A DNA stretch of 64,000 nt, from positions 1-64,000 of the forward strand of contig NZ_JACXXG010000021.1 of the NCBI RefSeq assembly GCF_014764705.1, written 5' to 3'. The position numbers and the translations under genes are program-made. Under the pieces are notes generated by a model. It saw nothing but the letters and a program-made list of their open reading frames with translations. It ran no database searches and was not told where the DNA came from. This DNA comes from Stutzerimonas kunmingensis (GTDB lineage: Bacteria; Pseudomonadota; Gammaproteobacteria; Pseudomonadales; Pseudomonadaceae). The stretch's first letter is position 1, and every line of letters starts with the position of its first letter. Positions 51,754-60,789 of the stretch are shown in pieces.

Positions 51754-51907
51754 GCCGAACTACCTTGCGAAGCGGGAGCAGCAAGGCCTTGAGCAGCAGG
51801 CCTGATGTTCCCTGGATGAATAAGAAGATGAGCAACGCTCATCCGTCGCAAGTGTGTCCCAGCATCTGGATGCTGTCGAGTGGCCGCTACGCAATCGGCC
51901 TGGCCAT

Positions 51908-52498
51908 TCAGAACCAGAGCCGCGAAACCATGTAGGCCAGACCAAAGAAGAACAGCAGCGCGGCAACGATCATCGCGCCGTCGCGGGCCATCATGCCCAG
52001 CCCCAGCACGCTCAAGGCGGCGCCGGCAGTGGAATTGCCGAACGGGATCAGCTCCAGCGGCGGCATGGTGGCGGCGATTGCCAGGCACAGCACGGCATTC
52101 AGCCGATTCGCCAGGCCGTTGCTAAGGAAGGTCAGCCGCCGCTTGAGCAGGCGGTCGACGAAGCCGGCAATGCGATGCAGGAAGGCTATGGCCTTGTCGT
52201 ACTTGCTGCGCGAGGCGCTACGCCGCAGCAGCCATTTGGGTAGCCAGAAGTGCTTCCGGCCGATCAGCAGCTGAATCGCGATCAACGAAACCATCACCGC
52301 GAACACGCTGGGCAATCCGGGAATTCCCGACAGCGGCGAGAACACCAGCAGGCCTGGTACGAGCAGCAGAGCACCGAAGCTGCGCTCATCGGTGGCTTGC
52401 AGCATGCACTCGATCGTCACCGGCTGGTCGGCTTCGCCGGCCTGTTCGAGACGCTGCAGCAAACTTTCGAGATTCTGCGGTGGCTGATCCGGATTCAT
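51908..52498 (-). CDS. ExoD-family membrane protein
   Basis: Inner-membrane protein of 196 residues with three to four hydrophobic segments. RSFGALLLVPGLLVFSPLSGIPGLPSVFAVMVSLIAIQLLIGRK and FIPFGNSTAGAALSVLGLGMMARDG-like segments match the ExoD family, linked to exopolysaccharide production in rhizobia. Role in pseudomonads unknown. Divergent from metE across 161 bp. Confidence 0.87.
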   Translation of the reverse strand: MNPDQPPQNLESLLQRLEQAGEADQPVTIECMLQATDERSFGALLLVPGLLVFSPLSGIPGLPSVFAVMVSLIAIQLLIGRKHFWLPKWLLRRSASRSKYDKAIAFLHRIAGFVDRLLKRRLTFLSNGLANRLNAVLCLAIAATMPPLELIPFGNSTAGAALSVLGLGMMARDGAMIVAALLFFFGLAYMVSRLWF

Positions 52499-52589
52499 GA
52501 ATGCGCCTGGTAGGGAAAGTCTTCTTTTAGAGGCCCGAGGCCCCGAAATGCTCCTGCATGAATATTTCTATATTTCAAATGTAATTACG

Positions 52590-52602
52590 TGAGTTTGTTT
52601 CA
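52590..52602 (+). promoter_or_regulatory. Candidate MetR binding site upstream of metE
   Basis: TGAGTTTGTTTCA differs by one base from the 13-bp MetR pattern TGAA-N5-TTCA and ends 57 bp before the metE start. A further related TGAATATTTC...TTTCA lies at 52559-52577. By-eye match in an AT-rich patch of the intergenic region. Confidence 0.6.
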
Positions 52603-52659
52603 CGCAGTCGTGGCGCGGACAATCAGCGCATTCATGCAGAACGACATTTGGAGTGAGAA

Positions 52660-54969
52660 ATGGCTGTAGCGCACAACCTCGGATTTCCACGCATCGGTGC
52701 GGACCGCGAGCTGAAGAAAGCCCTGGAGGCATATTGGAAGGGCGAGCTGGACGAGCAGGGGCTGCGCCAGGTTGGTCGCCAGCTGCGTGCACAACACTGG
52801 CAAGCCCAGGCCGATGCCGGTATCCAGTTGCTGCCGGTGGGCGACTTCGCCTGGTACGACCAGGTTCTTACGCACTCGCTGATGTTCGGCGTGGTGCCGC
52901 AGCGCTTCCGCCCGGCCGACGGCCAACCGACGCTGGACACGCTGTTCGCCATGGCCCGTGGCGTGACCAATAGCTGCTGCGGTGGCGGCCAGGCCCAGGA
53001 AATGACCAAGTGGTTCGATACCAACTATCACTACCTGGTGCCGGAGTTCACCGTCGATCAGCAGTTCCAGCTGTCCTGGTCGCAACTGTTCGAGGAAGTC
53101 GAGGAGGCGCAGGCGCTGGGTCACGCGATCAAGCCGGTGCTGGTCGGGCCGCTGACCTATCTCTGGTTGGGTAAGCTCAAGGGCGAGGCTGCCGAGCGTT
53201 TCGACAAGCTCGAGCTGCTCGAACGCCTCCTGCCGGTCTATGGTGAGGTGCTCGACCGGCTGGCGGCGCAGGGCATCGAGTGGGTGCAGATCGACGAGCC
53301 GATCCTCGCTCTCGACCTGCCGCAGGACTGGAAGAACGCCTTTGAGCGCGCCTACAACCTGCTGCAGCGGGCCCCGCTGAAGAAGCTGGTCGCCACCTAC
53401 TTTGGCGGACTGGAGGACAACCTCAGCCTGGCGGCGGCGCTGCCAGTGGACGGCCTGCACATCGATCTGGTGCGTGCGCCGGAGCAGTACCCGCTGATTC
53501 TCGACTGGTTGCCGACCTACAAGGTGCTGTCGCTGGGGTTGGTCAATGGTCGCAACGTCTGGCGCTGCGACCTGGAGAAGGCCCTGGAGGTGGCGCGGCA
53601 TGCCGCCGAGCGGCTGGGTGATCGCCTCTGGCTGGCGCCGTCCTGCTCCTTGCTGCACAGCCCGGTGGACCTTGAGCGCGAGGACCGGCTCGATCATGAA
53701 CTGAAAGGCTGGCTGGCCTTCGCCGTGCAGAAATGCGCCGAAGTGGCGACGCTGGCTCGTGCCATCAACGAGCCGACAAACGAGGATGTGGTGGTCGAAC
53801 TGGCACGCAGCCGTGCCGTGCAGGCGGCACGTCAGCACTCGCCACGCATCCACAAACCGCAGGTTCAGGCGCGCCTGAATGCCATCGAGCCACAAGACAG
53901 TCAGCGCACGTCGGTGTTCGCTGCGCGAATCGAACAGCAGCGCGCGCGGCTCGACCTGCCGGCGTTCCCGACCACGACCATCGGCTCGTTCCCGCAGACG
54001 CCGGCCATCCGTCTGGCGCGGCAGGCCTACAAGCAGGGCCGGTTGTCGCTCGGCGATTACACCGAGGCGATGCAGGCCGAGATCCGCCATGCGGTGGCGG
54101 TGCAGGAGCAGATCGGCCTGGACGTGCTGGTACACGGCGAAGCGGAGCGCAACGACATGGTCGAGTACTTCGCCGAGCAGCTCGATGGCTATGCGTTCAC
54201 CCGGTTCGGCTGGGTACAGAGTTACGGCTCGCGCTGCGTGAAACCGGCGGTGATCTACGGCGACCTCAGCCGTCCGCAGCCGATGACCGTCGACTGGATT
54301 CGCTACGCCCAGCAGCAGACCGACCGGGTGATGAAGGGCATGCTCACCGGGCCGGTGACCATGCTGATGTGGTCGTTCGCTCGTGAGGACGTGTCGCGTA
54401 AGGTCCAGGCGCGGCAGCTGGCGCTGGCGATCCGCGACGAGGTCTGCGACCTGGAAGCCGCCGGCATCCGCATCGTCCAGATCGATGAGGCGGCTTTCCG
54501 CGAGGGCTTGCCGCTGCGCCGTGCCCAGTGGCAGCACTATCTGGACTGGGCGGTCGAGGCGTTCCGTCTGTGTGCCAGCGGCGTACGCGACGAGACGCAG
54601 ATCCACACCCACATGTGCTACAGCGAGTTCAACGACGTCATCGAGTCCATCGCGGCGATGGATGCCGATGTCATCACCATCGAGACCTCGCGTTCGCAGA
54701 TGGAGCTGCTCGAAGCCTTCCGCGCCTTCGACTATCCCAACGATATCGGCCCGGGGGTCTACGACATCCACTCGCCACGCGTGCCGGATACGGCCGAAAT
54801 GGTGCAGCTGCTGGAGAAGGCCGCCGAGTGCATTCCTGCCGAGCGGCTCTGGGTGAACCCGGATTGCGGGCTGAAGACCCGCGCCTGGCCGGAGACCGAA
54901 GCGGCGCTGGTGAACATGGTAGCGGCTGCCCGTCAGCTGCGTGCTTCGCGCAACGCCAAAGTGGCCTGA
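52660..54969 (+). CDS. metE: Cobalamin-independent methionine synthase MetE
   Basis: Cytoplasmic enzyme of 769 residues that transfers the methyl group of methyl-tetrahydropteroyl-triglutamate to homocysteine, making methionine. Two related barrels: N-terminal [21 protein letters not shown] and C-terminal [12 protein letters not shown]. Zinc ligands are His651, Cys653, Glu675 and Cys736 (THMCYSEF and NPDCGLKTR). All are present. Ribosome site GGAG, likely controlled by MetR. Metabolic partner of vitamin B12-dependent MetH elsewhere. Confidence 0.97.
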   Translation: MAVAHNLGFPRIGADRELKKALEAYWKGELDEQGLRQVGRQLRAQHWQAQADAGIQLLPVGDFAWYDQVLTHSLMFGVVPQRFRPADGQPTLDTLFAMARGVTNSCCGGGQAQEMTKWFDTNYHYLVPEFTVDQQFQLSWSQLFEEVEEAQALGHAIKPVLVGPLTYLWLGKLKGEAAERFDKLELLERLLPVYGEVLDRLAAQGIEWVQIDEPILALDLPQDWKNAFERAYNLLQRAPLKKLVATYFGGLEDNLSLAAALPVDGLHIDLVRAPEQYPLILDWLPTYKVLSLGLVNGRNVWRCDLEKALEVARHAAERLGDRLWLAPSCSLLHSPVDLEREDRLDHELKGWLAFAVQKCAEVATLARAINEPTNEDVVVELARSRAVQAARQHSPRIHKPQVQARLNAIEPQDSQRTSVFAARIEQQRARLDLPAFPTTTIGSFPQTPAIRLARQAYKQGRLSLGDYTEAMQAEIRHAVAVQEQIGLDVLVHGEAERNDMVEYFAEQLDGYAFTRFGWVQSYGSRCVKPAVIYGDLSRPQPMTVDWIRYAQQQTDRVMKGMLTGPVTMLMWSFAREDVSRKVQARQLALAIRDEVCDLEAAGIRIVQIDEAAFREGLPLRRAQWQHYLDWAVEAFRLCASGVRDETQIHTHMCYSEFNDVIESIAAMDADVITIETSRSQMELLEAFRAFDYPNDIGPGVYDIHSPRVPDTAEMVQLLEKAAECIPAERLWVNPDCGLKTRAWPETEAALVNMVAAARQLRASRNAKVA

Positions 54970-55017
54970 GGTCAATGCCGGTGCAGCGCTCCAGTGCGGG
55001 CGCTGCGCCGAGGTGCG

Positions 55018-56562
55018 TCAGCCCTGCGCGACGTGGTCGAAGTGGGTCAGGCGCTCGGCTGTCCGGCTGTCCAGATAGCGCTGTAGCAGCGCCACCTCCG
55101 CGGGCTGCATGAACAGGCCGAGCTTGGTGCGGCGCCAGAGGATGTCTTCTGCCGTCTGCGCCCATTCCTCGACCATCAGGTAGTCCACTTCGCGCGCATG
55201 CAGGCCGGCGCCGAAGCATTCGCCAAGATCCTGCAGCGCATCGGTACCCTTGAGCAGCAGCCAGCTGCGGCTGCCGTAGGTGCGCGCCCAGCGCCGCGCA
55301 ACCGGCCCTGGCAACCACGGGTAGCTGGCGCAGAGCGCATGGGCCAGTGCTGAGGGTTCCTCCAGGTGCTCACCGCCAGGTAGCGCCGCGTCGTGCGTCC
55401 AGGGCTGTTTCATTTCGGGAAACAGCGGCGCCAGCTGCGCCAGTACCGCTTCGGCGAGCTTGCGATAGGTGGTCAGTTTGCCGCCGAACACCGAGAGCAG
55501 CGGCCCCTCGCTGGCGCTATCGCTGAGTGTGAGCGTGTAGTCGCGGGTGATCGCCGAGGGCTGGTCGGACTCGTCATCGCAAAGCGGCCTGACGCCTGCA
55601 TAGCTGTAGCGGATGTCGGTGCGGCTCAGCTGGTGCTTGAAGTGCGTGTTGACGATGGCTAGCAGGTAGTCGATCTCCGCGTCGGTGATCTGCACTTGCG
55701 CCGGGTCGCCGTGGTACTCGTGATCGGTGGTGCCGATCAGGCTGAAGTGGCCGAGATACGGCGTGATGAACACGATGCGCCGGTCCTCGTTCTGCAGGAT
55801 GTAGGCGTGATCGCCCTCATAGAGTTTTGGCACGACGATGTGGCTGCCCTGGATCAGGCGCATGCCGTGAGGCGAAGTCTGCCGGAGCTGCTCTTCGATG
55901 AACGAGGCTACCCACGGTCCGGTGGCGTTGACCAGCGCGCGGGCGCGGATCGAAAACCGGCTGCCGTCCTGACGCTCCAGATGCAGATGCCAGAGCCCCT
56001 TGCTGCTGCGCGCGCTGACGCAGCGAGTGCGGGTGTGAATATGCGCGCCCAGCTCGCGTGCCGCCATGGCGTTGAGTACCACCAGCCGCGCATCGTCGAC
56101 CCAGCAGTCGGAATATTCGAAGCCGTGGGTGATCTCGTCCTTGAGCGGGCTGTCGGCACCGAAACGCAGGCCGCGCGAACCGCCGAGCTTTTCGCGCTTG
56201 CCGAGGTGATCGTAGAGAAACAGGCCAGTGCGGATCATCCACGACGGGCGCAGATGTGGACGGTAGGGCAGCACGAAGCGTAGCGGGGTGATGATGTGCG
56301 GCGCCTTGGCCAGCAGCACTTCGCGCTCGGCCAGCGCTTCGCGAACCAGGCGCAGCTCGTAGTGTTCGAGATAGCGCAGCCCGCCGTGCACCAGCTTGCT
56401 GCTGGCAGAGGAGGTGTGTTCGCCCAGGTCGCCCTGTTCGCAGAGAAACACCGACAGGCCGCGCCCGACGGCATCGGCGGCGATACCTGCGCCATTGATG
56501 CCGCCGCCAACCACGGCCAGGTCGTAGACTTCCGCGAGCGGTGCAAGAAGAGGATGATTCAT
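55018..56562 (-). CDS. glpD: Glycerol-3-phosphate dehydrogenase GlpD
   Basis: Membrane-associated FAD enzyme of 514 residues that oxidises sn-glycerol-3-phosphate to dihydroxyacetone phosphate and feeds quinone. FAD motif VVGGGINGAGIAADAVGRGLSV at about 17-38 (Gly-rich), SSASSKLVHGGLRYLE and the C-terminal DAP_C-like domain (EDILWRRTKLGL) are typical. It stands alone here, without glpF, glpK or glpR, which usually accompany it. Convergent with metE. Confidence 0.95.
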   Translation of the reverse strand: MNHPLLAPLAEVYDLAVVGGGINGAGIAADAVGRGLSVFLCEQGDLGEHTSSASSKLVHGGLRYLEHYELRLVREALAEREVLLAKAPHIITPLRFVLPYRPHLRPSWMIRTGLFLYDHLGKREKLGGSRGLRFGADSPLKDEITHGFEYSDCWVDDARLVVLNAMAARELGAHIHTRTRCVSARSSKGLWHLHLERQDGSRFSIRARALVNATGPWVASFIEEQLRQTSPHGMRLIQGSHIVVPKLYEGDHAYILQNEDRRIVFITPYLGHFSLIGTTDHEYHGDPAQVQITDAEIDYLLAIVNTHFKHQLSRTDIRYSYAGVRPLCDDESDQPSAITRDYTLTLSDSASEGPLLSVFGGKLTTYRKLAEAVLAQLAPLFPEMKQPWTHDAALPGGEHLEEPSALAHALCASYPWLPGPVARRWARTYGSRSWLLLKGTDALQDLGECFGAGLHAREVDYLMVEEWAQTAEDILWRRTKLGLFMQPAEVALLQRYLDSRTAERLTHFDHVAQG

Positions 56563-56634
56563 GGGCGCTTATAACTACCGATTCTTTGTCGCCTTACGTT
56601 ACCGCCATTCATCAACCAATAGCACTACAAAGCC

Positions 56635-57105
56635 ATGACACCTGCCATCGACCTGTTGAAAAAAGCCCGAGCCGAGCACGCCGTACACAGTTACGAGCAC
56701 GATCCCAAGTCTGCGTCCTATGGCCTGGAGGCGGCGGAAAAGCTCGGGCTTGATCCGGCGCGGGTATTCAAGACGCTGCTCGCCTGTAGCGAGAAGAACG
56801 AGCTACTGGTCGCGGTGGTGCCCGTCGCCGGCACCCTCGATCTCAAGGCGCTGGCCCAGGCGGCCGGCGTGAAGAAGGTGGAGATGGCCGATCCGATGGC
56901 GGCCCAGCGGGCCACCGGTTACCTGGTCGGTGGCATCAGTCCGCTGGGGCAGAAGAAGCGTCTGCGTACCTTTATCGACAGTTCTGCGCAGGCGCAGGCG
57001 AGCATCTACGTGAGCGCAGGTCGTCGCGGGTTGGAAGTCGAGCTGGCCCCCGCCGTGCTGGCTGAGCACAGCAAGGCTGTTTTTGCGTCGATCGGGCGCG
57101 GCTGA
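56635..57105 (+). CDS. ybaK: Cys-tRNA(Pro)/Cys-tRNA deacylase YbaK/EbsC
   Basis: Trans-editing enzyme of 156 residues that hydrolyses mischarged Cys-tRNA(Pro). The family core is present: [31 protein letters not shown], the Lys of the active pocket in this segment, and [20 protein letters not shown]. Ends with [13 protein letters not shown]. Divergent from glpD, standalone. Confidence 0.92.
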   Translation: MTPAIDLLKKARAEHAVHSYEHDPKSASYGLEAAEKLGLDPARVFKTLLACSEKNELLVAVVPVAGTLDLKALAQAAGVKKVEMADPMAAQRATGYLVGGISPLGQKKRLRTFIDSSAQAQASIYVSAGRRGLEVELAPAVLAEHSKAVFASIGRG

Positions 57106-57165
57106 TAGCTGCGAGGGTCCGGTCAAGCGAGGTGAAAATTTGCACTGCGCCGAAACATCGGTGCG

Positions 57166-57690
57166 TCAGCTGGAGACCAGGCTTCGCAACAATGCCTGGG
57201 CGTCCTGAGCACCCATCATGGCTGCGGCGACCAGTGCTGTGGCGCCGTTGGCGTCGACGGCTTGCGGGTTGGCGCCCCGGGCGATCAGGTGTTCGATGAT
57301 TTCGGTACGGTTGAACATGGCTGCCATCATCAGAGCGGTTTTGCCGTCCTCGCAGGGGCTCTCGACATCGGCGCCGTGCGCCAGCAGCAACTCGATCATG
57401 TTCAGGTCGCCCTTGAAGGCTGCGCCCGCCAGCGGCGTATGACCGCGAATATTGCGCAGCTGCGGATCGGCGCCATGCTCGAGCAGCACACAACTGGCGT
57501 CGAGGTGGCCGTGGTAGCTGGCGAGCATCAGTAGGCTGTCACCGGCGTGATTGCGAAGATCGGCTGGCATACCCTGCCTGAGCAGTTCACCAAGGCGCGA
57601 GCTGTCGCCGTTGCGAGCGCTGTCGAACACCTGCTCGGCGAAGGCGAGGGTGGCGTCATCCAGTTCTGGCAGTTGTCTGGGCGTTTGCAT
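57166..57690 (-). CDS. Ankyrin-repeat protein
   Basis: The 174 residues have an N-terminal helical segment (about 1-45) and four ankyrin repeats (about 50-170): AGDSLLMLASYHGH, GHTPLAGAAFKGD, GKTALMMAAMFNR and a shorter GATALVAAAMMGA. No signal peptide, so probably cytoplasmic. Related to AnkB-like proteins that sit beside catalase genes in pseudomonads. No catalase is here. Confidence 0.87.
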   Translation of the reverse strand: MQTPRQLPELDDATLAFAEQVFDSARNGDSSRLGELLRQGMPADLRNHAGDSLLMLASYHGHLDASCVLLEHGADPQLRNIRGHTPLAGAAFKGDLNMIELLLAHGADVESPCEDGKTALMMAAMFNRTEIIEHLIARGANPQAVDANGATALVAAAMMGAQDAQALLRSLVSS

Positions 57691-57918
57691 CGCGGTTCTC
57701 CATGGCTGTCAGCAGTTCGCCTGCCGTGTCGAGAGCCATTGTGGTTATCGGGCTGGCGATGCGCCAACCAAGGCTTTCTATCCTGCGGATAGGCGCTCTG
57801 TATGTGCGCCCAGTCCCAAGCGATGGCCAGCCCGAAGGAATATCGGAACGCCATCGAATCAGGCTCGCGTGCCAGAAGCGGGTGCGATTGTGGCAGTATT
57901 CGACGGCCCGACACTCCG

Positions 57919-58158
57919 ATGCCCGAAGCGATGAAGCCTGAAGATCTCGAACGCCTGGTGACCCAGACGATGCCCTACGGTAAGTACAAGGGCCGGTTGA
58001 TAGCCGACCTGCCGGGTAATTACCTCAACTGGTTCGCCCGCGTCGGCTTCCCGCCTGGCAGCCTCGGCCAGCTGCTGGAGCTGATGCACGAGATCGACCA
58101 CAACGGGCTTTCAGCCCTGTTGGAACCCTTGCGCCGCCGCAATGCCTCGCGCGGCTGA
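57919..58158 (+). CDS. DUF3820 family small protein
   Basis: The 79 residues contain MPYGKYKGRLIADLPGNYLNWFARVGFP, the hallmark of the DUF3820 group (exonuclease-associated PYGKYKG fold), and GQLLELMHEIDHNGL. Unknown role, possibly nucleic-acid related. The ATG at 57919 or 57931 could be the start. Neither has a strong ribosome site. The 228 bp upstream (57691-57918) show no gene. Confidence 0.78.
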   Translation: MPEAMKPEDLERLVTQTMPYGKYKGRLIADLPGNYLNWFARVGFPPGSLGQLLELMHEIDHNGLSALLEPLRRRNASRG

Positions 58159-58179
58159 TCGCCGGCGAAGTGCCTACCG

Positions 58180-58713
58180 TCACGGTTGCTTGGTTTGCTC
58201 GCGCAACACCTCCAGGGCCGGCGCGGCATAGATGCCTACTTCCACCGCCAGCTCCATCAGTCGTGGCACATCGCAGGTGTAGACCAGCACCGCCTGCAGC
58301 TCATCGTCCAGCGGCTCGCTGAAGTCCACCAGCACGTAGCCACCTTTCTCCGGATACAGGCTGCTCAGCTGCACCTGAATGCGGTTCAGTGCTGTCAGCG
58401 GCTCGGTCTTGGCGAGCTGCTTGGGCTTGAGGACGAAGGTCACGCTGTCGCCGAAGGAGGCGACAATCTGTGTGAACAGCTCCTGATAGTCGTCCGCCTG
58501 AAACAAGACCGTCTCCGGCAGGCTGCCGACCACCACCCATTCGCCAAGAGGAATGGGAAAGCTGTCGTCGTAATTGATGTCCGGGTTGGCCTGTAGAAAT
58601 GCCTGCGGATCGGCGTACGCCTCCGCGGCTTCTGCCGCGACGCGGCCAATTTCATCGTCGGTCATGCAGCCGGAGCTGATAAGGCTGATCAGTGCGGCAA
58701 GTTGGTCTTTCAT
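58180..58713 (-). CDS. Hypothetical cytoplasmic protein
   Basis: No family recognised. The 177 residues are acidic and soluble without signal or membrane segment: an N-terminal helical pair (LAALISLISSGCMTDDEIGRVAAEAAEAY) and a mixed alpha/beta body with GEWVVVGSLPETVLFQADDYQELF and YVLVDFSEPLDDELQAVLVYT. Start ATG at 58713 follows AGGAACACCC. Conserved in appearance and well placed between genes, so likely real. Confidence 0.68.
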   Translation of the reverse strand: MKDQLAALISLISSGCMTDDEIGRVAAEAAEAYADPQAFLQANPDINYDDSFPIPLGEWVVVGSLPETVLFQADDYQELFTQIVASFGDSVTFVLKPKQLAKTEPLTALNRIQVQLSSLYPEKGGYVLVDFSEPLDDELQAVLVYTCDVPRLMELAVEVGIYAAPALEVLREQTKQP

Positions 58714-58970
58714 GGGTGTTCCTGCGCGAGTGAGCACGCAAGGATAACCAAGGTCGTTGTCTCGTGTGCACCGCTGGTTGCGCAGCGGGCCGCTGTGCCT
58801 GGTATATGCAAAGAAGTTCTAAGCTTATTCTGTTTCTGGAGGGCCGCCGTGGCGATGTGGTAGCGTCGCTTCTGCGACAAGCTGCCGCACGCCATCGATA
58901 GAACCCGAGCGTCGGCGAAGACCACGCCGGTGGCGGCAAGCATAACTACAACCGTTGATGAGGCCCTTTC

Positions 58971-59621
58971 ATGAAACTCACTCACTGGCCCCTGGCCGGT
59001 GTGGCTGCGTTGTTACTGACGATGCAGGCACAGGCTGCCGATGGGCAAAAAATCTACGCGCAGGGCGGCGCCAACCCTGCGGCGATGGCGTGTGGCACGT
59101 GCCACGGTGCCGATGCGATGGGGATGGCGGCGGCGGGCTTTCCACGCCTCGCCGGGATATCCGCCGGATATACGCGCAAGCAGCTCGAGGACTTCCGCTC
59201 CGGTGCCAGAAGCAATCCGGTCATGCAGCCGATTGCTGCGGCCTTGAGCGACGAAGAGATGGATGCCGTGGCGGCCATGCTCGAAGCCAGGCCTGCGCCG
59301 GTTTTCGCCAGCATCGGTCGGGCGGAAAAGGCGGAAGGTGTGGGGCCGCGGCTTGCCCTTCGTGGTGCCTGGGAACGCAACATTCCCGAGTGCGTAGCCT
59401 GCCATGGTCCCGCTGGCATTGGGGTCGGTGAGAGCTTCCCGCCGCTGGCCGGGCAGTCGGCGCAATACCTCAGTGCGCAACTCAATGCCTGGCGTCAGGG
59501 CACTCGCAAGAACGATCCGAATGACCTGATGGGTCATATCGCCCGTGCAATGACCGACGACGAGGTGCAGGCCGTCGCCGAGTACTTTGCCGGCCTGGAG
59601 CAGAAGGGGGGCAGCCAATGA
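58971..59621 (+). CDS. tsdB: Diheme cytochrome c4-type TsdB
   Basis: Periplasmic diheme cytochrome of 216 residues that accepts electrons from TsdA. Signal peptide 1-22 (QAQA-AD). Two CxxCH heme sites: CGTCHG in the first domain and CVACHG in the second, each followed by a Met-containing segment (NPVMQP, NDLMGH) expected to supply the sixth ligand. Overlaps tsdA by ATGA at 59618-59621, so translation is coupled. P. stutzeri is known to carry this pair. Confidence 0.9.
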   Translation: MKLTHWPLAGVAALLLTMQAQAADGQKIYAQGGANPAAMACGTCHGADAMGMAAAGFPRLAGISAGYTRKQLEDFRSGARSNPVMQPIAAALSDEEMDAVAAMLEARPAPVFASIGRAEKAEGVGPRLALRGAWERNIPECVACHGPAGIGVGESFPPLAGQSAQYLSAQLNAWRQGTRKNDPNDLMGHIARAMTDDEVQAVAEYFAGLEQKGGSQ

Positions 59622-60538
59622 GAAGGTACTGGTTAACGCTACTGGCCATGGCGGTCAGCAGTGCGTCGCTGGCGGCCGAGATCAAGATGGACGATCAGTC
59701 CCAGCTAACACAGAAAGCCGCCAAGGGCGCAGGTGAGAGCTTCTTCCAACCGCCGCAGGAAAAGGATCTGCCGGCCAACGCTTATGGCGAGTTGGTGCAG
59801 CAGGGCCGGGCGATTTTCGTCGACACGCAGAAGTACGCCGCCGAATATGTCGGCAATGGCATGAACTGCACCAACTGTCACCTCGATCAGGGGCGCAAGG
59901 CCAACTCCGCGCCGCTGTGGGGCGCGTATCCGATGTATCCGGCTTACCGGAAGAAGAATGACAAGGTCAACAGCTACGCCGAGCGCGTACAGGGCTGTTT
60001 CCAGTTCAGCATGAACGGCAAGCCTCCGGCAGCCGATAGCCATGTACTCAATGCGTTGACGGCCTATTCCTACTGGCTTTCCACTGGTGCTCCGACAGGC
60101 CAGGAGCTGCCGGGGCGGGCCTATCCCGAAGTCCCACAGCCCAAGAATGGTTTCGATATCGCCAAGGGCAAGCAGATCTATGCCGAGCAGTGCGCGGTCT
60201 GTCACGGCGATAGCGGCCAGGGCCAGCAGGCGGGTGGGGCGTATGTGTTCCCACCGTTATGGGGCAAGGATTCGTTCAACTGGGGCGCCGGCATGCACCG
60301 GATCAACACCGCCGCGGCCTTCATCAAGGAGAGCATGCCGCTGGGCAAGGGTGGTTCGCTCAGCGACGAGGATGCCTGGCACGTGGCCGCATACATGAAC
60401 AGCCATGAGCGGCCGCAGGACCCGCGTCTGGTCGACGGCTCGGTGGAAAAGACGCGGCTTCGCTACCACGCCAACGACGGTGTGAATCTCTATGGACAGG
60501 AGGTGGATGGCGTCGTACTTGGACAGGGCATCAAATAG
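59618..60538 (+). CDS. tsdA: Thiosulfate dehydrogenase TsdA
   Basis: Periplasmic diheme enzyme of 306 residues that couples two thiosulfates to tetrathionate (reversible). Signal peptide 1-19/20. Heme sites CTNCH (Cys84-His88) and CAVCH (Cys192-His196). The conserved Cys127 in VQGCFQFSMNG is the unusual axial thiolate ligand of the active-site heme that marks true TsdA. RINTAAAFIKESMPLGKGG supplies the second heme's Met ligand. Last gene of tsdBA, followed by a clear terminator. Confidence 0.93.
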   Translation: MRRYWLTLLAMAVSSASLAAEIKMDDQSQLTQKAAKGAGESFFQPPQEKDLPANAYGELVQQGRAIFVDTQKYAAEYVGNGMNCTNCHLDQGRKANSAPLWGAYPMYPAYRKKNDKVNSYAERVQGCFQFSMNGKPPAADSHVLNALTAYSYWLSTGAPTGQELPGRAYPEVPQPKNGFDIAKGKQIYAEQCAVCHGDSGQGQQAGGAYVFPPLWGKDSFNWGAGMHRINTAAAFIKESMPLGKGGSLSDEDAWHVAAYMNSHERPQDPRLVDGSVEKTRLRYHANDGVNLYGQEVDGVVLGQGIK

Positions 60539-60565
60539 AGACTTAAGTACATCATTGCGGACAGA

Positions 60566-60597
60566 AGAGGGCGCCATTCGGCGCTCTCTTCATTTTT
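60566..60597 (+). terminator. Rho-independent terminator of tsdBA
   Basis: GAGGGCGCC (60567-60575) and GGCGCTCTC (60580-60588) form a stem with one mismatch around loop ATTC, followed by a T-rich tail (TTCATTTTT). Confidence 0.85.
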
Positions 60598-60789
60598 GGA
60601 CTGATCAGTCACAATCAGATGCGGCAAAAGACTTAATTACCTGCCCGTTATAAGCGCAATGTTACGGATTCTTTCAGATTTTCATGCACAATAGCCGCCA
60701 TAAGAGGCGCTGGAATGATCGTGACTGGCCGAGTCCTGTTGCTGCCGTCCCAACGTCAGAAACGATCAAGCCATTCGAGAGGAACGACC

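Noticed and set aside
52600..54975. Very long open frame on the minus strand opposite metE
   Set aside because: It is the antisense shadow of metE in GC-rich DNA; the translation is low-complexity His/Arg/Asp-rich and matches no family.
54983..55006. GCAGCGC/GCGCTGC hairpin as bidirectional metE/glpD terminator
   Set aside because: Seven-base stem with a 10-base loop and no T-runs on either strand; too weak to annotate.
60601..60715. Possible upstream start of the FabH-like gene at 60715
   Set aside because: The GTG at 60790 has a good ribosome site and matches the family N terminus; the extra 25 residues do not resemble the family.
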